NCBI GenBank assembly: GCA_031291055.1
Contig: JARLJU010000215.1
Span: 1 to 64,000, forward strand
Length of the DNA: 64,000 bases
Origin: Rudaea sp.
GTDB lineage: Bacteria > Pseudomonadota > Gammaproteobacteria > Xanthomonadales > Rhodanobacteraceae
Direction of reading: 5' to 3'
The notes below the pieces were generated by a model, which worked only from the letters and a program-made list of their open reading frames with translations, had not been told where the DNA came from and did no database searches. The stretch's first letter is position 1. Each line of letters begins with the position of its first letter. Below are positions 37,713-46,558 of this stretch, piece after piece. The translations under genes were made by a program, and so were the position numbers.

Positions 37713-38552
37713 ATGAAACTTCCCATGATCCTGCCAATGCTCGCATTGGCGATGGCGCCCCTCGCTGCAAGTGCCGTTCCCGGTGCACTCGAGATCAACA
37801 AGGACTGCATCGCGGTAGGCTGCTTCGCTGGCGATGCGCCGGGCTATCCAGTCACGATCACGCAACCGGGCAGCTATATCCTGACATCGGACCTTGCTCC
37901 GCCCGGCGATTCCAATACGAACGCGATCGAGGTCAGCGCTTCTCCCGTGGACGTCGATCTGAATGGCCACACGGTCGATGGCGGGGGCACCTGTACAGGT
38001 ACTCCGGTAACCAGCTGTGCAGGATTTGCGGGCAATCGGGGATTGAACTTCAGCAACAACGGCAATCCCGGCGTCTTCCATCTGCACGACGGTACCGTGC
38101 GGGGATTCGGCAGCGGCGGTATCGTGGTTTTCGATTCCGGCGACGGCACCGTGCTCGATCACCTCACGGTGACGCAGAACAACTACGGCGCGCTGATCGT
38201 TGCCAGCACGACGCTGACGACGACACGGGTCCGCGATTCGCAGTTCGTGCGCAATAACCAATCCGGAATGACGGTGGCAAACGGGACGAACCGTCTGCTG
38301 ATCGAAAACAGCACGGCGGTAGGCAATGCCACCACAGGGTTCGTCATGGGGCTGGGTTCGGTTGCAGTCGGCAACCGCATCAGCAGCAACGGCAACACGG
38401 GGCTTTATTGCGGCGACATCGGTGCCGCATGCGGGCTCGGGCAGAACGTCTTCAGCCTCAACAACGGCGGCGGCGCTGCGCCGCAGTTCCAGGTCACGAC
38501 CTTGCGCGACATGGGCGGCAACGTCTGCCTGGAAAAAGCGGCCTGTCCATGA
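37713..38552 (+). CDS. Secreted right-handed beta-helix protein
   Basis: The 279-aa product has a signal peptide ending ASA. Parallel beta-helix coils follow (VDLNGHTVDGGG, GVFHLHDGTVRGFGSGGIVVFDSGDGTVLDHLTV, NRLLIENSTAVGNATTGFVM), as in NosD/polygalacturonase-like proteins. No catalytic residues are evident. It begins 9 bases after the DGFE-tailed gene, so the two are probably an operon of exported proteins. Confidence 0.8.
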   Translation: MKLPMILPMLALAMAPLAASAVPGALEINKDCIAVGCFAGDAPGYPVTITQPGSYILTSDLAPPGDSNTNAIEVSASPVDVDLNGHTVDGGGTCTGTPVTSCAGFAGNRGLNFSNNGNPGVFHLHDGTVRGFGSGGIVVFDSGDGTVLDHLTVTQNNYGALIVASTTLTTTRVRDSQFVRNNQSGMTVANGTNRLLIENSTAVGNATTGFVMGLGSVAVGNRISSNGNTGLYCGDIGAACGLGQNVFSLNNGGGAAPQFQVTTLRDMGGNVCLEKAACP

Positions 38553-38576
38553 AGCGCATCAGGGACGGCCTGCGGT

Positions 38577-39287
38577 TCACGTCCGCAACGAGAAGGGCGT
38601 GAACTGCGTGCCATGGTCAAAGTAGTCCTCGTTTTCGGCACGTTTGAGTGCGGCGATGATGCGATACGTCAGCGGCGTCGCCAGCACCTCCCAGAGTACC
38701 TTGAGCACATAGTTCGAGGCCATCACGGTCAGCACAAGTTTGGTTTCCCACACGCCAAGAAACGCAGCCGGATAGAACACCAGCGAATCGACACCTTCGC
38801 CGAATACGGTCGAGCCGATGATACGAGACCACAGCGCGCTGCCTTTCGTCCACAACTTCATTTTTGCCAAAGTATATGAATTCACGAACTCGCCGCAGAA
38901 GAACGCGGCGATCGAGGCGAATACGATGCGCGGGGTCTGGCCGAAGATGCTTTCGTAGGCCGCCTGGCCATGCCAGTCCGCTGCCGGTGGCAGCTTCACC
39001 ACGACGGTGGCCATGATCGAGGCGAAGATCAGCGCTGCCAGACCCGACCAGATCACGCGTCGTGCGCGTGCGTAGCCGTAGACTTCGGTGAGGATATCGC
39101 CGAACACGTACGAGATCGGAAAGAAAAGCACGCCGGCGCCGAACGTGAATTCGCCGATGACCGGCAGGTGTACCTGCGCCACCTTCGCCGGTCCGATCAG
39201 GTTTGAGCACAGCAGCACGCAGACGAAGGCGCCAAGGATGAAATCATAGTAGCGGTAGGTACGTGCCGGCATGGCGGAGGTCGTCAT
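38577..39287 (-). CDS. yhhQ: Queuosine-precursor transporter YhhQ
   Basis: The 236-aa inner-membrane protein of the VUT/YhhQ (ECF-type) family has about six helices and conserved stretches FVCVLLCSNLIGPAKVAQV, FFPISYVFGDILTEVYGYARARRVIW and ASIAAFFCGEFVNSYTLAKMK. It imports 7-cyano-7-deazaguanine or 7-aminomethyl-7-deazaguanine (preQ0/preQ1) for tRNA queuosine synthesis. It is convergent with the beta-helix gene. No preQ1 riboswitch could be recognised upstream. Confidence 0.92.
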   Translation of the reverse strand: MTTSAMPARTYRYYDFILGAFVCVLLCSNLIGPAKVAQVHLPVIGEFTFGAGVLFFPISYVFGDILTEVYGYARARRVIWSGLAALIFASIMATVVVKLPPAADWHGQAAYESIFGQTPRIVFASIAAFFCGEFVNSYTLAKMKLWTKGSALWSRIIGSTVFGEGVDSLVFYPAAFLGVWETKLVLTVMASNYVLKVLWEVLATPLTYRIIAALKRAENEDYFDHGTQFTPFSLRT

Positions 39288-39521
39288 CGTTATCGTTTAG
39301 TTTGGCCTGCAAGCCACTAGCATGCCGTTTGCGCATGTTTTCGGCCAGCAGCCATTGAACAGAGCGGGCATGCGCGCTACCGAACTGCGGGCGCTAACAG
39401 CGCCAATTCCGTCCCGTGGAGAGCCTTGATCATTACTTTCCTCAATACCGGCTGGATTTTTGCCGGCAGCTTTGAATAGTCGCAGGAACAGGTGCTGCTG
39501 ATACCGCGATGAGCGGGGCAA

Positions 39522-40007
39522 TCAGCGTGGTGATTCGGGCGTGTTTCCTCCTTGCTCGACGCGAATCCGGGTTTTCACCGAATTGGCGAGAAAGCAGCGC
39601 TCGTGCGCGGCGTGATGCAATGCGTCCACCTGTGCATGATCGGCCGCGTGCGCCGGATCAAACTGAACACGGGGACGCAGCACCACCTCGGCGATTGCCA
39701 GTTTGTCCGGCGCAATCTCCTGCATGTGGCCGATTGCTTCGTCCTCGTAGCTGTCGACGATGAAGCCTTTGGCCGCGGCCAGCGACAGGAACCACAGCAT
39801 ATGGCAGCTCGACAGTGCGGCGACGAAGGCTTCCTCGGGATCGACCGCGCCGGGGTCGGACCACGGTGTCGGCACGATGTCTGGCGATGCCGAAGCCATG
39901 ACCTTCGCGCCGCCGTCAAAGCGCCACTCGTGTGCGCGTGAATAGCGGCCGCCGCGGAATAGGGCATCGCCGCGGTTCCAGGCAATGGTGGCGACGTGTT
40001 CGCTCAT
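39522..40007 (-). CDS. OsmC family peroxiredoxin-like protein
   Basis: The 161-aa protein carries the two redox cysteines of the OsmC/Ohr fold, one in ALSSCHMLWFLSLAAAKG and one in HERCFLANSV. It opens with an antiparallel sheet region (YSRAHEWRFDGG). Members reduce organic hydroperoxides. It is divergent from the thioredoxin-fold gene, suggesting a small redox locus. The 234-bp gap beyond its stop (39288-39521) shows nothing recognisable. Confidence 0.9.
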   Translation of the reverse strand: MSEHVATIAWNRGDALFRGGRYSRAHEWRFDGGAKVMASASPDIVPTPWSDPGAVDPEEAFVAALSSCHMLWFLSLAAAKGFIVDSYEDEAIGHMQEIAPDKLAIAEVVLRPRVQFDPAHAADHAQVDALHHAAHERCFLANSVKTRIRVEQGGNTPESPR

Positions 40008-40063
40008 GGCGTAAGTTCCCGGCGGCGGAGTCGGTCACATGGTCATCATTGAGGAGACAACCA

Positions 40064-40555
40064 ATGCGGATGTGGATAGCGAGTTTGCTGCTAAGTCTGA
40101 TTGCGTTGCCGGCGCTGGCGCAAGAACCGGCGATGGCCTGGCAGGGCAAGGGCGCCGGCGGTCAGGCCATTCGTTTTGATCCGCAGCATCTGTCGCGCCC
40201 GGCGATCCTGCTGTTCTGGGCGACGTGGTGCCCTTATTGCGAGGCGCTGATGCCGTACGTGCAAAAAGTATACGACGCGGCGGGCAAGGACAGGCTCGAT
40301 GTCTACGCGATCGACATCAAGGATGACGGTGATCCGGTTGTCGCCCTGCGCGAACGCAAGCAAACCTTCACCCTGGTGCGCGATGGCGATGCAATCGCCG
40401 ATCAATACGGCGTCAAGGGCACGCCCGGCTTGTTCCTGGTGAATGCAAAAGGCGACGTCGTGTACAAGCGCACGGGTGGCGATGCACCGGAAAAAGTCGA
40501 AGTGGCGCTGCGCGAGAAACTTGGGCTGGCGCCGACCAAAGCGGCCAAGAATTAG
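40064..40555 (+). CDS. Periplasmic TlpA-like thioredoxin-fold protein
   Basis: The 163-aa product starts at ATG 40064, 7 bases after GAGGAG, and has a signal peptide ending PALAQ. The thioredoxin motif WCPYC (in LFWATWCPYCEAL) and cis-Pro loop (KGTPGLFLV) are present. It is likely a periplasmic disulfide reductase or redoxin. An exact AAAAAGTATA motif lies inside it at 40263-40272. Confidence 0.88.
   Translation: MRMWIASLLLSLIALPALAQEPAMAWQGKGAGGQAIRFDPQHLSRPAILLFWATWCPYCEALMPYVQKVYDAAGKDRLDVYAIDIKDDGDPVVALRERKQTFTLVRDGDAIADQYGVKGTPGLFLVNAKGDVVYKRTGGDAPEKVEVALREKLGLAPTKAAKN
40263..40272 (+). repeat. Dispersed AT-rich motif AAAAAGTATA (copy 2)
   Basis: An exact copy inside the TlpA-like gene, here in codons CAA AAA GTA TAC, a different frame from the gatB copy. 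Confidence 0.5.
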
Positions 40556-40658
40556 GCGCCGGCTATGCGGACGGCACCCTCTTGCCCGCCCCCTCTCCAC
40601 CGCGGGGCAGGCTTGGAGAACATCGGCGCTTCCGCCAGCGGGAGAAGTGATGACTGCG

Positions 40659-41483
40659 TCAATGAGCCACGAACAACGGCAGATCGCTGTTCTGGAACAA
40701 ATATCGCGTGGCGCCGCCGAGCACCAGTTCAGCGATGCGCGAATGACCCCAGGCGCCCATTACGATCATGTCTGCCTGCATCTCGTGCGCGCTGGCGAGA
40801 ATGGCGCTGCCGTAGTCGTTCTTCGGGTTGAATGCGCGGAATTCCGCGGCCACACCGTGGCGCGAGAAATATTTCTGCAGATCCAAATGTGGCAGGTGGC
40901 GGGCGCCGATCAGTGCATCCTGCTGCACGCCATCGAGCACGACGATCTTCGCGCCCTTGCGCAGCAGGGGCAGGGAGCCGTGGATTGCGCGAATCGCCTC
41001 GCGACTGTGGTTCCACGCGATCAGAACACTCTCGCCGAGCGTCTGGATTTTCGCGGCTTCAGGCACCACCACGACGGGCACACCGGCACCGAATACCGTG
41101 CGCGAGACCGTGCCCCAGCCTGTCGGGGCATCGGGATTCAGGGTTGGCCGTTCGGCGACGACCAGATCGCACCAGCGTGCGGCGTGACACAGTGCTTCGA
41201 CGGGCTCGCCCTGGGCCACCAGCCATTCGCCACTGATCGTGTGTGCTTCGAGCAGACCCTGCCACCAGTTGCGCCGGGCCAGCGCCTCGTCGTAGAAATG
41301 GTCGGCCTCGTGCACCTGGAACACGACCGTTTCCGGCGTGCTGAAGGCGACCGCACCGAGAGATGCCACGTGCATGCCGTAAAGATGTGCTTCGAGCCGC
41401 TGCGCGAGCACGAATGCTGCACGCGCGGCCAGCGATTCGCCATTGGTGTTGCGCACATGGACCAGGATATCGAACTGTGGCAT
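40659..41483 (-). CDS. Universal stress protein, tandem UspA domains
   Basis: The 274-aa protein contains two Usp domains (about 1-140 and 150-274). The second ends with the nucleotide-binding pattern GAWGHSRIAELVLGGATRYLF, a G-2x-G-9x-G-(S/T)-like loop; the first is degenerate. No signal peptide is seen. Such tandem Usps respond to starvation or stress; the exact trigger is unknown. Confidence 0.88.
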   Translation of the reverse strand: MPQFDILVHVRNTNGESLAARAAFVLAQRLEAHLYGMHVASLGAVAFSTPETVVFQVHEADHFYDEALARRNWWQGLLEAHTISGEWLVAQGEPVEALCHAARWCDLVVAERPTLNPDAPTGWGTVSRTVFGAGVPVVVVPEAAKIQTLGESVLIAWNHSREAIRAIHGSLPLLRKGAKIVVLDGVQQDALIGARHLPHLDLQKYFSRHGVAAEFRAFNPKNDYGSAILASAHEMQADMIVMGAWGHSRIAELVLGGATRYLFQNSDLPLFVAH

Positions 41484-41657
41484 GACGAAGGGCCCCGGGA
41501 AATTGTCGTTGCGGCCGCGCGAGCGCCTAGCATAACTCCGCTGCAGGCGCCCCAGGCACCCGGCAGGTGGCGTGCGGTGACCTCCTGCACATCCATGTCT
41601 GGCCGCGGCGCGCTATGATCTGCCGGCCGTCGGGTCTCGGCGGCAAAGGAGAGCGCC

Positions 41658-42038
41658 ATGTTCAAGCTGTTGATCGTGTTGCCGATGCTGCTGGCCGGAT
41701 TCATCGCCCTGTGTGTCGGCGGTCTGGTGCTGCTGCCCTTGCTTGCCCTCGTGCCGGGGTTGATCGCCGTGTTTGCCGGCGTGTTCGCCGTAGCGCTTGT
41801 TCTGGCTGTGGTCGCAATGCTCCTGCGACTGCTGGCCGCGGTCGTGGTCGGCGTGGGCGGCCTGGCCATCGGCCTGGTCGGCATCGGATTCCTGCTCGCG
41901 GGCGGCGCCATCGTGCTGGCCCTAGGTGTGGCGCTTGCGCATCTGCTGCTGCCGTTGCTGCTGATATTCGGATTGATCTGGCTGATCCGCCGCAGCTCCC
42001 GCGCGCCGGCGCCGCCGCTGCAGATCAGTCACGGCTGA
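41658..42038 (+). CDS. Small Ala/Leu/Val-rich membrane protein
   Basis: The 126-aa product is almost entirely hydrophobic, with about four membrane helices, and ends in a short basic, polar tail (IRRSSRAPAPPLQISHG). AAGGAG lies 8 bases before the ATG. I do not recognise the family. Divergent from the Usp gene across 170 bases that hold no obvious element. Confidence 0.6.
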   Translation: MFKLLIVLPMLLAGFIALCVGGLVLLPLLALVPGLIAVFAGVFAVALVLAVVAMLLRLLAAVVVGVGGLAIGLVGIGFLLAGGAIVLALGVALAHLLLPLLLIFGLIWLIRRSSRAPAPPLQISHG

Positions 42039-42186
42039 GCGCTGTCGAAGATTGTCGATTGCCGCTTGCCGGAGAAACCGCGCCAGGCTGATCGAAGCGA
42101 AAAACAGGAACCAGCGCCTGCATCTGTCTTGTGCGTTCGGTGCCGTTGCGCGAGACTGCTCCCTGTCCTGACGACCGGAGAATCCG

Positions 42187-42633
42187 ATGCGCATGGTCAA
42201 TTCGATGGCTGCCGCGGTCGTGCTTGCGACCACGGGCCTGTACTCGATGCAAGCCCACGCCGCGGGCAAGATCGATTGCGAGATGCATTTTTCGCTGACC
42301 GGCTGGGCTGCCATCTACAAGCACGCGGAAGGCGGTGGCACGATCACCTGCAACAACGGCAAGAGTTATCGCGTGAACATCGTCGCCGTGGGCGGAGGCC
42401 TGACGGCCGGCAAATACAAGTTGGAAAACGCCACGGGTAAGTTTTCCGAGGTTTACGACCCGTCGGAACTGTTCGGCAGCTACGCTCAAGGCGAAGCCAA
42501 TGCAGGAGTCGTCAAGGCCGGCGTCGCCCAGGTATTGACCAAGGGCAACGTCTCGCTGGCCCTGGCTGGTACCGGCGAAGGTGTGAATCTGGGTGTCTCC
42601 TTCGGCAAGTTCACGATCCAGAACATCAAGTAA
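42187..42633 (+). CDS. Secreted hypothetical protein
   Basis: The 148-aa product has a signal peptide ending AHAAG and a compact beta-rich mature chain with two cysteines (KIDCEMHFS, TITCNNGKSYR) that may form a disulfide. Gly-rich strands close it (ALAGTGEGVNLGVSFGKF). This resembles small secreted proteins with an outer-membrane or lipid-associated fold, but I cannot name the family. A clear terminator follows. Confidence 0.75.
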   Translation: MRMVNSMAAAVVLATTGLYSMQAHAAGKIDCEMHFSLTGWAAIYKHAEGGGTITCNNGKSYRVNIVAVGGGLTAGKYKLENATGKFSEVYDPSELFGSYAQGEANAGVVKAGVAQVLTKGNVSLALAGTGEGVNLGVSFGKFTIQNIK

Positions 42634-42656
42634 CCAAGCGGTTCGGGATTCATCGG

Positions 42657-42686
42657 ACGGGGTGTCAGCGGACGTCCCGTTTTTTA
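42657..42686 (+). terminator. Intrinsic terminator
   Basis: ACGGG pairs with CCCGT and the helix continues inward through two G-U pairs to an AGCG loop. TTTTTT follows directly. Confidence 0.8.
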
Positions 42687-42761
42687 TTTGTACACCTTTT
42701 CATCGGCTGCTGCGTGGCCGCCATGTTTGTCGCGCTGCACAAAAACCGTTACTGTTCGGGC

Positions 42762-43418
42762 ATGTCAGATAGTGCAGAAAACGCAAGGTATTCGGCCGCT
42801 GAGGAAATCGCCAACAGCCTGATCCACGGCCTCGGCATCGTCCTGAGCCTGGCCGGCATCGCGGTGCTCGTTGCCGCCGCCGCGCGCGTCGGCAGCACGC
42901 GCGAAATCGTCTCCTGCGCTGTCTACGGAATCACGCTCGTCGCGCTGTATACGACATCGACGCTGTATCACAGCGCCACGCGCCCGGCGTCAAAACGCGC
43001 TCTGCGCACGCTCGACCACATCGCCATCTTTCTGTTGATTGCCGGCACCTACACGCCCTTCGTGTTGATCGCATTGCGCGGAAGCTGGGGCTGGTCGCTG
43101 TTTGCAATCACCTGGTTCCTGGCAGCGCTCGGGGTGATCGCCGAACTCAGCGCCTTGCACCGCTTTCGCGGCGTCATGGTTGCGCTTTACATCGCCATAG
43201 GCTGGGTCGGGCTTGTTGCGATCAAGCCGCTGGCAGCGGCGTTGCCGTCTGCAGGCCTGTGGCTGCTTTTCGGTGGCGGCGTGAGTTACACGTTCGGCGT
43301 GCTGTTCTATGTCTGGCACAGCTTGCGCTTTCATCATGCGGTATGGCATCTGTTCGTGCTCGGGGGCAGTGCGCTGCAGTATTTCGCCGTGCTCTGGTAC
43401 GTGTTGCCGCAGGCATGA
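42762..43418 (+). CDS. Hemolysin III (PAQR/YqfA-like) membrane protein
   Basis: The 218-aa inner-membrane protein has seven predicted helices with hemolysin III landmarks: EEIANSLIHGLGIVLSLAG at the start, STLYHS, LDHIAIFLLIAGTYTPFV and the closing FHHAVWHLFVLGGSALQYFAV. The conserved Ser, Asp and His residues of the PAQR hydrolase-like core are retained. Its stop overlaps the start of the next gene (ATGA). The haemolytic label is historical; function is unclear. Confidence 0.88.
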   Translation: MSDSAENARYSAAEEIANSLIHGLGIVLSLAGIAVLVAAAARVGSTREIVSCAVYGITLVALYTTSTLYHSATRPASKRALRTLDHIAIFLLIAGTYTPFVLIALRGSWGWSLFAITWFLAALGVIAELSALHRFRGVMVALYIAIGWVGLVAIKPLAAALPSAGLWLLFGGGVSYTFGVLFYVWHSLRFHHAVWHLFVLGGSALQYFAVLWYVLPQA

Positions 43419-43816
43419 CGTCGTTTATCACCCATCATGGCGGTTGCCATTGCGGCCGGGTGCGCTTCGAAGTCGATGCGCCGGCGCGAATCCGTGCACT
43501 CGAGTGTAATTGTTCCATTTGCCGCATGACCGGGTTTTTGCACCTGATCGTGCCGGCGGCGCGTTTCCGTCTGCTTCAGGGCGCGGAGGTACTGAGCGAA
43601 TACGCGTTCAATACCGGCATTGCCAGGCACCGATTCTGCAGTGTTTGCGGCATCAAGGCGTTCTATGTCCCGCGCTCGAATCCGGATGGAATCGACATCA
43701 ACGTGCGTTGCCTGGACACGGTCACGATCGAGCATCTGCACGTGGATCCGTTCGATGACGCCGACCGCGAGCGCGGCACCGCGGCGCTCGCTCATCTGTC
43801 GCGTGGCGATGCCTAG
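43415..43816 (+). CDS. GFA family zinc protein (formaldehyde-activating/CENP-V domain)
   Basis: The 133-aa protein has the zinc cysteines of the GFA fold: GGCHCGRVRFE, ECNCSICRMTG and FCSVCGIKAFYVPRSNP. The family is named for glutathione-dependent formaldehyde activation, which has been questioned for several members. The start overlaps the hemolysin III stop. The end overlaps the convergent DUF456 gene by 4 bases. Confidence 0.9.
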   Translation: MTSFITHHGGCHCGRVRFEVDAPARIRALECNCSICRMTGFLHLIVPAARFRLLQGAEVLSEYAFNTGIARHRFCSVCGIKAFYVPRSNPDGIDINVRCLDTVTIEHLHVDPFDDADRERGTAALAHLSRGDA

Positions 43817-44298
43817 CCGAATACGAAGGCGAGCAGGAAAACGCCCAGCATCGTGAAGCACAGGGCGAGTTTGGCAAGCGTGCCGAACAGCAGGCCGAGC
43901 CAGGTCGCGATACCGACTTTCGCGGCTTTTCCCACTTTGCTGCCCGCCAGCAGTTCGCCGCAGATCGCGCCGGCGAAGGGGCCCAGCAGCAGGCCGATCA
44001 GGCCGAAGAACAGGCCGACCAGGGTGCCGATGCTCGCTCCCCACAGGGCCGCGCCGCTGGCACCGACGCGCCGTGCGCCGAGCAGGCCGGCGACGAAATC
44101 GATCAGCATCGCCAGCGCGGCGAGCACGCCGAGTACGCTCAAGGTCACGGCGCCCACGTGCTGAAAATGATCGGCCCATGCGGCCAGCCACATGCCGCAG
44201 AAGACCAGCGGCACTCCCGGCAACGCCGGTATCACGGCGCCGGCCATGCCGGCCACGATCAGCGCGCCGGAAAGGATGAAATACAGCGTTTGCTGCAT
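43813..44298 (-). CDS. DUF456 family membrane protein
   Basis: The 161-aa product has four to five membrane helices and DUF456 signatures (GMAGAVIPALPGVPLVFCGMW, GFFGLIGLLLGPFAGAICGELL-like Gly-rich helices). It lies 12 bases after the end of the DUF3298 lipoprotein gene, on the same strand. No function is known for the family. Confidence 0.85.
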   Translation of the reverse strand: MQQTLYFILSGALIVAGMAGAVIPALPGVPLVFCGMWLAAWADHFQHVGAVTLSVLGVLAALAMLIDFVAGLLGARRVGASGAALWGASIGTLVGLFFGLIGLLLGPFAGAICGELLAGSKVGKAAKVGIATWLGLLFGTLAKLALCFTMLGVFLLAFVFG

Positions 44299-44310
44299 GG
44301 CGCGGAATGC

Positions 44311-45168
44311 TCAGCGCACGCCGGGCTTGAGCTCTGCGGTATCGATCGCGAACGCATCGCGGTATTCGGGTTTGAGCAGGTGGTAGAACACCTTGGCCGG
44401 GACCTCCACCTGCTGTTCGCCGCCGCTGGTTGCGGCCAGTTGGGCTTGTGGAAAGATCAGGGTCAGGCCGATTGCCTTGCTGTCGATGCCGTCGATGAAA
44501 AAGACGGAGAAATTTCCCACGCTTGCCTGCGTGCCACGCTGAACGCCTTCCTGCATGCGCTTGAGTGACGGCGCCGGCGCATTGCCATCGCCGGCACTCT
44601 GGCGCAGGCTCGCTTCGTAGCGGCCTTCAAGCTGGCGCCGGCTTTCGTCGCTCAACGCCTGCAGCGCCGCATCGGGCGTTGCGAACAAATCCACAATGGA
44701 TAAGATTTTTCCATCGGTCGTGCGCATGACGAAACTGGCAATCCTTGGTGCCGTGTCGGTGCTGGAATGCATGGTCTCGCGGGCCAGCACACTGACGAAA
44801 TCCTCGGTGCGCCTGGCGATATCGAATTCCAGATCCAGCGCCGCCGGAGGAGTGCTGGCGGTGCGCTCCGCCGGTGCCGGAAGCGCGTCGAGGAATTCCT
44901 GTTTGCGTTGCGCCGCGTAAGCATGCAATGCCTGGATCAACGCGCTCCATTCCGGCGGCAGATCCGGGTAACGGATGTGGAACTCGTAGCTCTCGCCGCG
45001 TCCTTCCTCGGCGAGCGCCGAAATACTGGTTACATCGGCCGGGAGCGGATGCGCGCCGGCGACATCAGGCGCGGACGAAGCGGCCGGTGGTGCGTTGCAG
45101 GCTGCCGTCAACAACGTCAGCAGGCACGGCAACAGCGCACGCAAGCGAAAGGTGCAAAGCCAAGGCAT
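44311..45168 (-). CDS. Lipoprotein with DUF3298/RsiV-like domain
   Basis: Starting at the Met at 45168, the 285-aa product has a leader ending in the lipobox LTAAC. The N-terminal part (SYEFHIRYPDLPPEWSALIQAL) and C-terminal part (NFSVFFIDGIDSKAIGLTLIFPQAQLA, EVPAKVFYHLLKPEY) resemble the paired DUF4163/DUF3298 architecture of RsiV and PdaC-like proteins. A lysozyme-binding or deacetylase role cannot be inferred from this alone. It is next to an ECF sigma operon on the same strand. Confidence 0.75.
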   Translation of the reverse strand: MPWLCTFRLRALLPCLLTLLTAACNAPPAASSAPDVAGAHPLPADVTSISALAEEGRGESYEFHIRYPDLPPEWSALIQALHAYAAQRKQEFLDALPAPAERTASTPPAALDLEFDIARRTEDFVSVLARETMHSSTDTAPRIASFVMRTTDGKILSIVDLFATPDAALQALSDESRRQLEGRYEASLRQSAGDGNAPAPSLKRMQEGVQRGTQASVGNFSVFFIDGIDSKAIGLTLIFPQAQLAATSGGEQQVEVPAKVFYHLLKPEYRDAFAIDTAELKPGVR

Positions 45169-45318
45169 GGAATAGTCGACCGGGGAAGATTCCGCGCAGT
45201 GTAAAGGCAGAATGCGTTCTGGTGCCATGTGCCTGAATACATGGCGGCGGGTTCCAGCGCGGATGCAGTGTCGTGGCGCACGCGTTGCGGCCGTGTTCGC
45301 GCAGTCGGCAATCGGCGG

Positions 45319-46533
45319 TCAACTCTCTGCATCGTCGTTGGTCGGCGGCACCGGTGGTGCGGGCGGCGCCGGCGGCGCCGGTGGCGGCGGTACGGCGGGG
45401 ACTGGCGGCACGGGCGGCGGCGGCGGTGGCGGTGGAACAAAGATGCCCTTGAACTCCGGCGCCTTCATGCTCAGGCTCAGGTTTTTGCGCTGGCGCAGCA
45501 CCTGCACCCTGACATCGCTGCCGGTCGGTTGCTCGCGTAGCAGCCGCAGTGCATCTTCGGGCCGTTCCACTTTCTGTCCCGCGACTTCTAGCAACACATC
45601 TCCGGACTTGAGGCCCTTGAGCGAATCGTTGCTGTCCGAAAGCACCAGCACGCCCCTGTCCGCACCGAAATAGCCGCCCAGATCCGGATTGAGGCTGACC
45701 AGGTTCAGGCCCCACCACGGCGTGGAGAAACTGACGTGTTCAAGCGCACGCTGCACCTGCGCTTGAGCGCGTTCGCTGGCACGTTCGGCGGTACGTTCGG
45801 CCTGGCTTACAGCCCGCTGCACCTGCTCATTCACGCGCTTGTCCAGATCCGGCGGAATCGCCGCGGCGATGGTTTCGCCCAGATGCGACAATTGCTCCAG
45901 GTCGTGCGTATCCATATCGCCGAAAGCATAGGCGAAGTTATACGGTTCCCGGCGCTCGGCCTTGACCGTGATTTCGCTCTGCTTGCCGCTGCGAAGCACG
46001 TCCAGTTTGACCGTTTGACCCAGCTTCAGGTCGTGCAAGACCTTGAGCGCCGCATCGTGGCCCTCGTCGCCGCTTGCCACTGCCTTGCCGTCGACGGCGA
46101 CGACGATGTCGCCATCGCGCACGCCGGCCTTGTCGGCCGGGCCGCCTGGGGTGACAGCACTGATGCGCACGCCCTGCTTGCTCCCAGCAAGTACCACTCC
46201 GATCATGGCGCGCTGCGGATCGCCCAGATAGCGGTAGGAATAGGCGCGCGGACCGACGTCGCCGAGCCTGGCCGACACTTCGGCCATCTTGCGCGACAAT
46301 TCGCGCATCTGTTCGCGCATGGCTTCCAGCTCACGGCGTGCCGTTTCGGCTTCGCTGCGCGCGGTTTCGGCATTGCGGCGTCCTGCCTCGGCATCCGCGC
46401 GCGCGGCTTCGGCGTCTGCGCTGGCAGATGCGGGTGTCGCAGGTATGTCGGCCGCGCGGTCGGCGGCCATGCCGTTACCGCACAGAACGAGCGCCAGGGC
46501 AAGAAGTGGAAATTGTGCATTTTGCAGATTCAT
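45319..46533 (-). CDS. Exported PDZ-domain protein with coiled coil and poly-Pro tail
   Basis: The 404-aa product has a signal peptide (ending GMAAD). A long Ala/Glu/Arg coiled coil follows (about 35-90, AETARSEAETARRELEAMRE), then PDZ domain 1 (about 105-195), a second helical segment (about 225-270), PDZ domain 2 (about 275-360) and a tail of nearly pure Pro/Ala/Val. No protease triad is present, so it is a scaffold rather than an enzyme. It is third in the sigma/anti-sigma operon, 25 bases after the anti-sigma gene. Confidence 0.85.
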   Translation of the reverse strand: MNLQNAQFPLLALALVLCGNGMAADRAADIPATPASASADAEAARADAEAGRRNAETARSEAETARRELEAMREQMRELSRKMAEVSARLGDVGPRAYSYRYLGDPQRAMIGVVLAGSKQGVRISAVTPGGPADKAGVRDGDIVVAVDGKAVASGDEGHDAALKVLHDLKLGQTVKLDVLRSGKQSEITVKAERREPYNFAYAFGDMDTHDLEQLSHLGETIAAAIPPDLDKRVNEQVQRAVSQAERTAERASERAQAQVQRALEHVSFSTPWWGLNLVSLNPDLGGYFGADRGVLVLSDSNDSLKGLKSGDVLLEVAGQKVERPEDALRLLREQPTGSDVRVQVLRQRKNLSLSMKAPEFKGIFVPPPPPPPPVPPVPAVPPPPAPPAPPAPPVPPTNDDAES

Positions 46534-46558
46534 GATCGACCTTCAAGTTGATCGGGTA

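Noticed and set aside
39288..39521. preQ1 riboswitch upstream of yhhQ
   Set aside because: A minus-strand AAACTAA occurs near the start, but the preceding C-rich stem-loop of a preQ1-I aptamer is missing.
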